Part shown: positions 57,901 through 64,000 of the stretch, piece after piece | How positions within the stretch are numbered: the first letter of the stretch is position 1 | How the letters are laid out: every line of letters starts with the position of its first letter | Origin: Lichenostomus cassidix | Lineage: Eukaryota > Chordata > Aves > Passeriformes > Meliphagidae | Length of the DNA: 64,000 nt | Reading direction: 5' to 3' | Assembly (NCBI GenBank): GCA_008360975.2 | Contig: CM039211.1 | Span: 65,066,565 to 65,130,564, forward strand | The notes under the pieces: generated by a model | Database searches by the model: none | Told to the model about the DNA's origin: nothing | What the model saw: only the letters and a program-made list of their open reading frames with translations | Translations under genes and position numbers: made by a program

Positions 57901-60900
57901 AATAGCAAGATGTCACAGAAACCCTCCTGAAATGGTGTCTGCCTCTGCCTTGGTATCTATAAAGGCATGTGTCAAATGAGACACTGAGCTAGTCAGACCT
58001 AGACAAATCACATTTAGACTAACAGAGGAATAATATCTAAGTGCTGTGCAGGTGGATTAGGGAACTGGTGTCCTGCAGGAAAAGTTGTTGCCCCCTGTCA
58101 CCTCCATGTGAGACTCCTTTTCCCCATGACAGCCATCACATTGTGTCAGTGAAGAGGTCTGTGTCTAGCTTCTGCCTCTCAAAATGTCTTCATATTGTGG
58201 TCCAGCCTAACAGACACCTAATGTGTGCTGGATCCTCTCCTTTGGGGCAAAAATTGTCTCCAGTCACTGTGGAGAGATTGAGATTTGTGTAAAGGAGAGA
58301 TTTCAAATTCAGCCTTCAGGATTCACTTTGGACAACAGGATGAAGCTCAATGCATGGTCTTGGCTGTTGGGAAGTTGCTGTATCAAGTCATTTGAGGAAG
58401 CATCAAGAGAGCCAAACCCTACCACCATTGTTCTCTGGCCATAACATGCAGCAGTGACCATCTGAGGTATTGGGAATGGAATTCTTCACCCTCTTCCCCT
58501 TGCTCTTCTAGGTCACAGGTACAGGCCACTGCAAAAACCCACAAAGGGAGTCTGAACTGGTGTTTCTCCTCCCTCCCTGTGACTATCAGCCTTACTGAAT
58601 TACTTCAATTTGTTAAATGAATTGGAAACATTGCTCAGGAATGGGCTGAGCTGTGCAAGACACCACCCACACCTAATTTTTGTGGTCACAGATTAATGGC
58701 AGCAGGTGTAAGTGCCTGCTGTGTTGTTTAACTCATGCTTGTGCTTTGGAGCAGAAAGATCCCTTATTCTTGCAGCTTTGCCTGGCTCATCCTTCAGGAC
58801 CTCTTTCCTTTCCAAAGATAAAGAAAAATAAGTCTGTATGGAGCAATGGATGACAAAGGAAAAACAGAAGGGGGTTAAAAATACAGACCCAGAAGCCTTG
58901 ATGGGAACATCAGCACCCATGTCTCCCTGGAAATGCTCTGCCTTAGCTCTGCCACTCATCTCTGTGTGATGTTCCTGTGTCCTCTCTGGGGCTGTGTCCA
59001 TTCAGCGCCTGAACTCTGGACACTGCTGTATGATCTCAGCTGTTAGACTTACTAGAAAGCAGCTGCTGTAAAAACTTCTATTTCTCCCAGGAGATAAAAG
59101 TTGAAAATGCACTATATGTGGTCTCTGCTTAAGGATGTTCAGCACTGATTAATACCAACAAGAGTTAATGAGAGAACTTGATTGGAGTGCAGCAGCGTAA
59201 GTCTGTAATCAAAATCTTTGTATAATCAGGAACATGAGCCAAACACTAAATGTATGTGTCAGACTATCCCTATGACATAAGTGTGTTGTACCTGAACAAT
59301 AGATAAGTGGGAATAAATGGCAAATATTTGGAAGAACAGACACTGTGCTTCTGTGTTCTAGGGAGCTGTGTACATGCAGCTCAGGGGTTTTGCTGTGCAG
59401 TGATATTCATGTTTGTACTGGATGTTTTCACTTCTTATCACCAATGTCTTAAAGCTTGTTTATTGAACTCTGGGTCAGTTTATTCAGGTTTAATGACTCT
59501 TCCACCGCATGTTTTCCTTTCAAGCACATTTTTGTGAGGGGAACATTTTGTGTGCTGTTGTGTGGCTATTTCAAGAGGTTGATCTTGGGTCATTCATTGA
59601 ACTAGTAGATGGCTGATAGGAGTGACTATCATGGTCTTCTTTTCTTCTTTTCTCTTTTTTGAAAAACATTCTTCTTTTTTTGCATTATATTTCTTTTTCT
59701 GCTTCTATAGGGGTAGTTGGTGGGGACAAAAAAGAATGTGGTTTCTAGAGGATAGTCTTAGGCCTACATCAGAGCTTGTCTCCCAAAAAGAGAGAGATGT
59801 TCTTGTGGTTTGTGCATAAATGTGTGGAATTTAATGACCCATGCTTTTTTCTTGGTGTTGCTATAATCTTTTTGAGGAAATCACAACAGGGAGTTCAATT
59901 ATAGGCTATATTTGTGGTAACACAGAAAGGTTGTGGCTTCATTAGAAAGCAGATTGGGATGCCCTGCTTTAATTTCTGCTTGTGTAGGAGGCCTTGGTGA
60001 GCGCAAGAGAGGAACATGTGTGTTTTCTAGAGGATATTCTCTGACTGGGGGATATCAAGTTGTAATAAATCTGAGATTCTGAGTAGTTCCCACACTGTCT
60101 TCTCATGCTTTCACAAGCAGAGTGAACAGCTTCCAAAAGCCTCTGTATCAGACACTCACAGAGCCTGGGCTGTCAGGTCGGCTGCGTTTCTAAATGCACA
60201 TCTGGAACGCAGAGGCACTGACCTCTTAGTTAACCAGCAGCTTACAGATGTGTCTGTTCATGAGTGAAAGAGAGAGCTGTGGAAGCTGTCATGTAAGCTG
60301 TTTCCTGTGTGTCAGGACGTGGTGACAAATCATCCAGGCTGTGCTGTGCTTTGGAAAGACTGGGAGAGTTTCACTGCGAAAAGTTTGAACTTTCTCACTA
60401 AGAGACAGACACTGGTAGTTTTCTCATCCACCTGATGGATATTCTAAATATTCATCTGAATAACTCTAATGGTTGTTGTCTTAGTGGGATGTGTCACAGA
60501 CACACGTCTCCAGACACTGATGCCTGTGGCTTATTTTGCATAACATGCAAAGGGGTTTTTGCTCTTTTGCAGATATGAGTGCCTGAAAGTGAACCTTTGC
60601 CTTGAAGATATTGTGGGTGCTCCCTGACCATGCCCTGTCCTCACAGTGGGGAATCTGAACTTAAGATATGAGTCCCCTGAGTGGGAGAACGGGAGCTGCC
60701 AGAGACATAAAGTTCCCACTTTGTCTTTCACAAGGCCTTTCACCACTTCATAATTTAAAAAGCATGACTTTATCATTCTGATAATTTTGTTTTTCAATTA
60801 AGAAGTAAACAAAAAGGCTGATGTCTGATTTAAACCTCAGTTACAGCACACAGGAAAAAAGAAGAAACCTGCAACAACTGCTAGGAGGAGTGGCATGTCT

Positions 60901-63900
60901 TGTCTTTATGTGATGCAGCATTTTCAGCCCTGTGCAATGTGGCTTCTCCATGAAAAGGTGCAACTTTTTCCACTTCCCTGCCTATGGACAATTCCCTTTG
61001 GGTTAAATATCTCTGCTCTTCAATTTTTCTTCTACAAGTATGATCTTAGATCTTAGGAATATCGAATGCAAACCCACTCTCCTACATAGAATAATCTAGA
61101 TTCCTAAGAATTTTTCTGATACATTGAAATCTGAAAATGTTGTCAAAAACTCAGGGAAATGTTTTGAGTCTTAAAAACATTTTTTCTTATTCAGAAATAG
61201 TTTTATCATTGTGCATAAGGGCTGGAAAGATATTAAATACCTGGATCTGTCAAAGAGTTTGGTACAGCACTGGTTGGGTCATTTAATATTTTTTTCTAAT
61301 TTACACCTCCAAAGAAGAACACCAATAATTCATTGTCTCACCAAGTTATTGTGGTGATAAATTATATACAGGTAGCTGTAGGAGGGAAGTGATTAAACTC
61401 TACACTGCCAAAAGCCAGACTTTGTTATTCCCTCCTCCAATAATCATTGGGCTTTTTTCATATCATTGTTATTAATTTGTGTCAGGAGACAGAGTCAAAG
61501 ATTGACTTGCTGTCACTGATGAGCACTTTGATATTGATTTGATGGTCATTACAAGCACAACCAATTGCAGATGGAGAATTCTTCAGGGGATTTGGTCCAG
61601 CTATACTAAGGTTAGGGTGATCATGATATAACTTCTTAAATGATCTCTGCACCCATCTTGACTTCAGGGGGAGAGAGACAGTTTTGATTCCATCATTTGG
61701 GACTGCTCCATAGCTTGGGCATGGATCAAGCTTAGTGCCTCAAATAAGAACAAAACTGAAGGAGGGAGAAGGGAAAATTGTGGTGGGTTTGTATTGAGAA
61801 ATCTTTCCCATATGGAATAGCAGTTGTAGTCTAGGAGTTATTTTTGTTCTGATCTTAAAGTTCTACATAATGAGATAATCTGAAATAACTAATTTCTCAC
61901 AGGTTTTGTGCATGGACAAACCACAATGACTGGGAGATGTTGCCAAACCTGTCTGCAGGGTACAAAGCAATAATGAAGTTCTGTGAAAGGAAATGTGTGT
62001 AATGAGTGACATCTGTCTCCTTCACAATTTCTGCCATCTCCATGGCAGTAATTGCCACATTTATATGAGCAAAATGTTTGATTCTAATGTCTGATTTATC
62101 AGTGACAATCTGCATAGTGTACAGATTAACATACATGATGCTGAAAGATTTCATAAAAACTTGAAAAAACACAGCAGCCATTCTACTGTATGAGTACAGA
62201 ATAAATTTGTTTAAAACAAGAAATCAACATGAAACTGTTCAGAGTTCTGCATGTGTATGTGCAAAAGCTATTTTCATGTAAAAATCAAATTCATGAGAAT
62301 GAAATGAGATCCCTCTTGCTGGCAAGGCAAGAGCACTCCCATGGCAGCTGTGTGCCTTTGACTGTGTCTCCAGGGTGTAATGGTTTATTTTAAAGTAGTC
62401 TGGTTTATACTAGGTGCTGTGGATTTAAAGGACTGGCATGACTGTTGGATTGCAGCTATATGTGTGTTGTGTGCTTGAAGTCTGTTCAACTGAAGTGAAT
62501 GAGGATCTTCTGGAGATCTGTCTGCCAGTACCCAGACAAGATTCCTTTTTTTTGGCAGTGGGAGAAGAGCATTTTCTGTACTGATTTCATAAAACTGTGA
62601 ATGCATGTCTATTTTAATTTTGGCCTTTTTCTTTCCACTTGCACAAAGATTCCTAAGACTTTCTATAGCCAAGTATTCCTTGCTGTATCTGGCCAGTTCC
62701 TTTATACCCACTCTTTCTATCCTCTCAAGCTTTATCATGGCTGTTCAGCACAAATATGGTGTTATTAGTTATTTCAGTTGGCAAAAAAGGCATAACTCTG
62801 CATTTAGAGATGACGAACTCATGAGAGCCACCTTTTTTTTGCCCTGATCCTTTCAGCACACACACACACAAAGGTAATTCTCATTTTCTTGATGCCACTT
62901 TGTCAACCTGCCGAAATTTCAAATTTCAGTCTATGTGCTGGTCATTACATCATGCTTTTCACACAGGTTTTCTAAGCAATACTTGATGTGAGAGTAATGC
63001 TGGTGCCATTTAAATTGATGCTAGACCTCTTTGTGTGTGTAAGTGTGTCTGGACACCAGTGCTATAAAAATGCTGACTGCTGCTGACAACATCATTGTGG
63101 GAGTGTTTGTGCTCCCTGTGGTGCTCATATGTAATGTTGGTTTTGGTTGAGAACCTCTTTGGCAAGCTGGGACTTAAAGGGAATTTTTTTTCACCAAAAT
63201 GGCTACTTCCACCTCTGAGATACCAACCACCACACAAAAAATTATTACAGTCTATTCAAGAATGGGATGCCCAACACTACTTTCAACTACAGAAACATGT
63301 CTCTTCCCAGTACCTGGCAAATTATAAAACTTGTAAGAATGATTTTTCAACACAGTCCTGCAAGACTATTGCTCTGAGTGTTCTGCTAACCAGGAAATAC
63401 TATACCACTTAATCATACTGGTGTTACAAAATGTGGCCCCAAAAGGGGAAGGAATATCCCTTTTCTGTCTTCTGACCTGTACTCTAATTTTTTGTCATTT
63501 TCTGGCTTGGCAAGGCTGTGTGTGTTAAATGTTGGATGGTGACTAATGTCTGTGAAGTTCTTTTTTTTCCTGGTTTTTTTTTAATTTCTCCCCTTCTTTT
63601 CCAGTGACCTTTGTTCTGACAGAGAAAGCCAGGATATGCATTTTCATAGGGGAGAAAATTAGCTAGAGAAAGAGGCCTAGATCAAGTGGTAATCATCTCT
63701 ATTGAAACAACCAGAGGAATTCAAAATGGAACACAATTGGTATGTCAGCAAGTTTGCCTGGAAAATGCTTTGACACTTGCCAGAAGTAAGAAATTTTGGC
63801 AGTGGGTGAACGTTAGAGGAAGTCAAGGAGGGAAATGACAGAAGTGAGGTTTTCTTAAAGTGAAACTAGTTATGTAAAAGTGCCCATACTTTATTTTTCT

Positions 63901-64000
63901 CCTGTTGAGTTCCAGTCACAGCCCCAGTGTGTTAGGCTCTGTTCAAAAATAAACATTATCTGCTATCTTCAGACTTCCCCAAAGCCTAATCTGGAAAAAT
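57901..64000. other. Intergenic region to window end
   Basis: AT-rich unique-looking DNA with a short CA run at 62,860-62,872 and T runs. A compositionally even stretch at 61,900-62,190 might be a conserved non-coding element. No gene, RNA gene or clear mobile element is identified. Confidence 0.55.

Overview
The window is vertebrate nuclear DNA and almost certainly avian. It has split genes with GT/AG introns, at least six copies of CR1-type non-LTR retrotransposons (the usual bird interspersed repeat, here with their typical 3' tails), a long TTTC microsatellite, a CpG-island promoter, and no prokaryotic or viral gene organisation. The species cannot be named from the sequence.

Region 1 (1-22,380, + strand) is the 3' half of PDZD2, a multi-PDZ scaffold protein. 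Eight exons join in a continuous reading frame (446-1236, 2393-2537, 4550-8138, 8761-8878, 11953-12054, 14391-14661, 16670-16804, 18174-18340) and encode the last 1,771 residues: the fourth PDZ domain, a very long low-complexity linker, and the two C-terminal PDZ domains. About 3.9 kb of 3' UTR follows, with polyadenylation signals near 22.2 and 22.4 kb. The 5' half of the gene lies outside the window.

Region 2 (about 27.9-31.6 kb, - strand) holds PMAIP1 (NOXA), a BH3-only pro-apoptotic gene that is too short for simple ORF calling. Exon 1 (31127-31076) and a BH3 exon (30772-30567) join at a phase-1 junction, as in mammals. The gene sits in a CpG island with two families of short GC-rich tandem repeats, a CRE-like site and a candidate p53 half-site. 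The protein reads 32 residues past the point where human NOXA ends. PDZD2 and PMAIP1 are therefore tail to tail, an arrangement not expected from the human map.

Region 3 (31.6-64 kb) contains no protein-coding gene that I can support. It has CR1 copies at 31.9, 37.4, 42.1, 43.1, 51.5 and 55.1 kb, about 420 bp of TTTC microsatellite at 46.5 kb, several short tandem duplications, a small CpG-enriched patch at 57.4-57.9 kb that could be a non-coding promoter/first exon, and otherwise unique-looking intergenic DNA. I found no novel multi-gene system. The most interesting signals are in and around PMAIP1, plus a hairpin-forming inverted duplication inside one CR1 copy.
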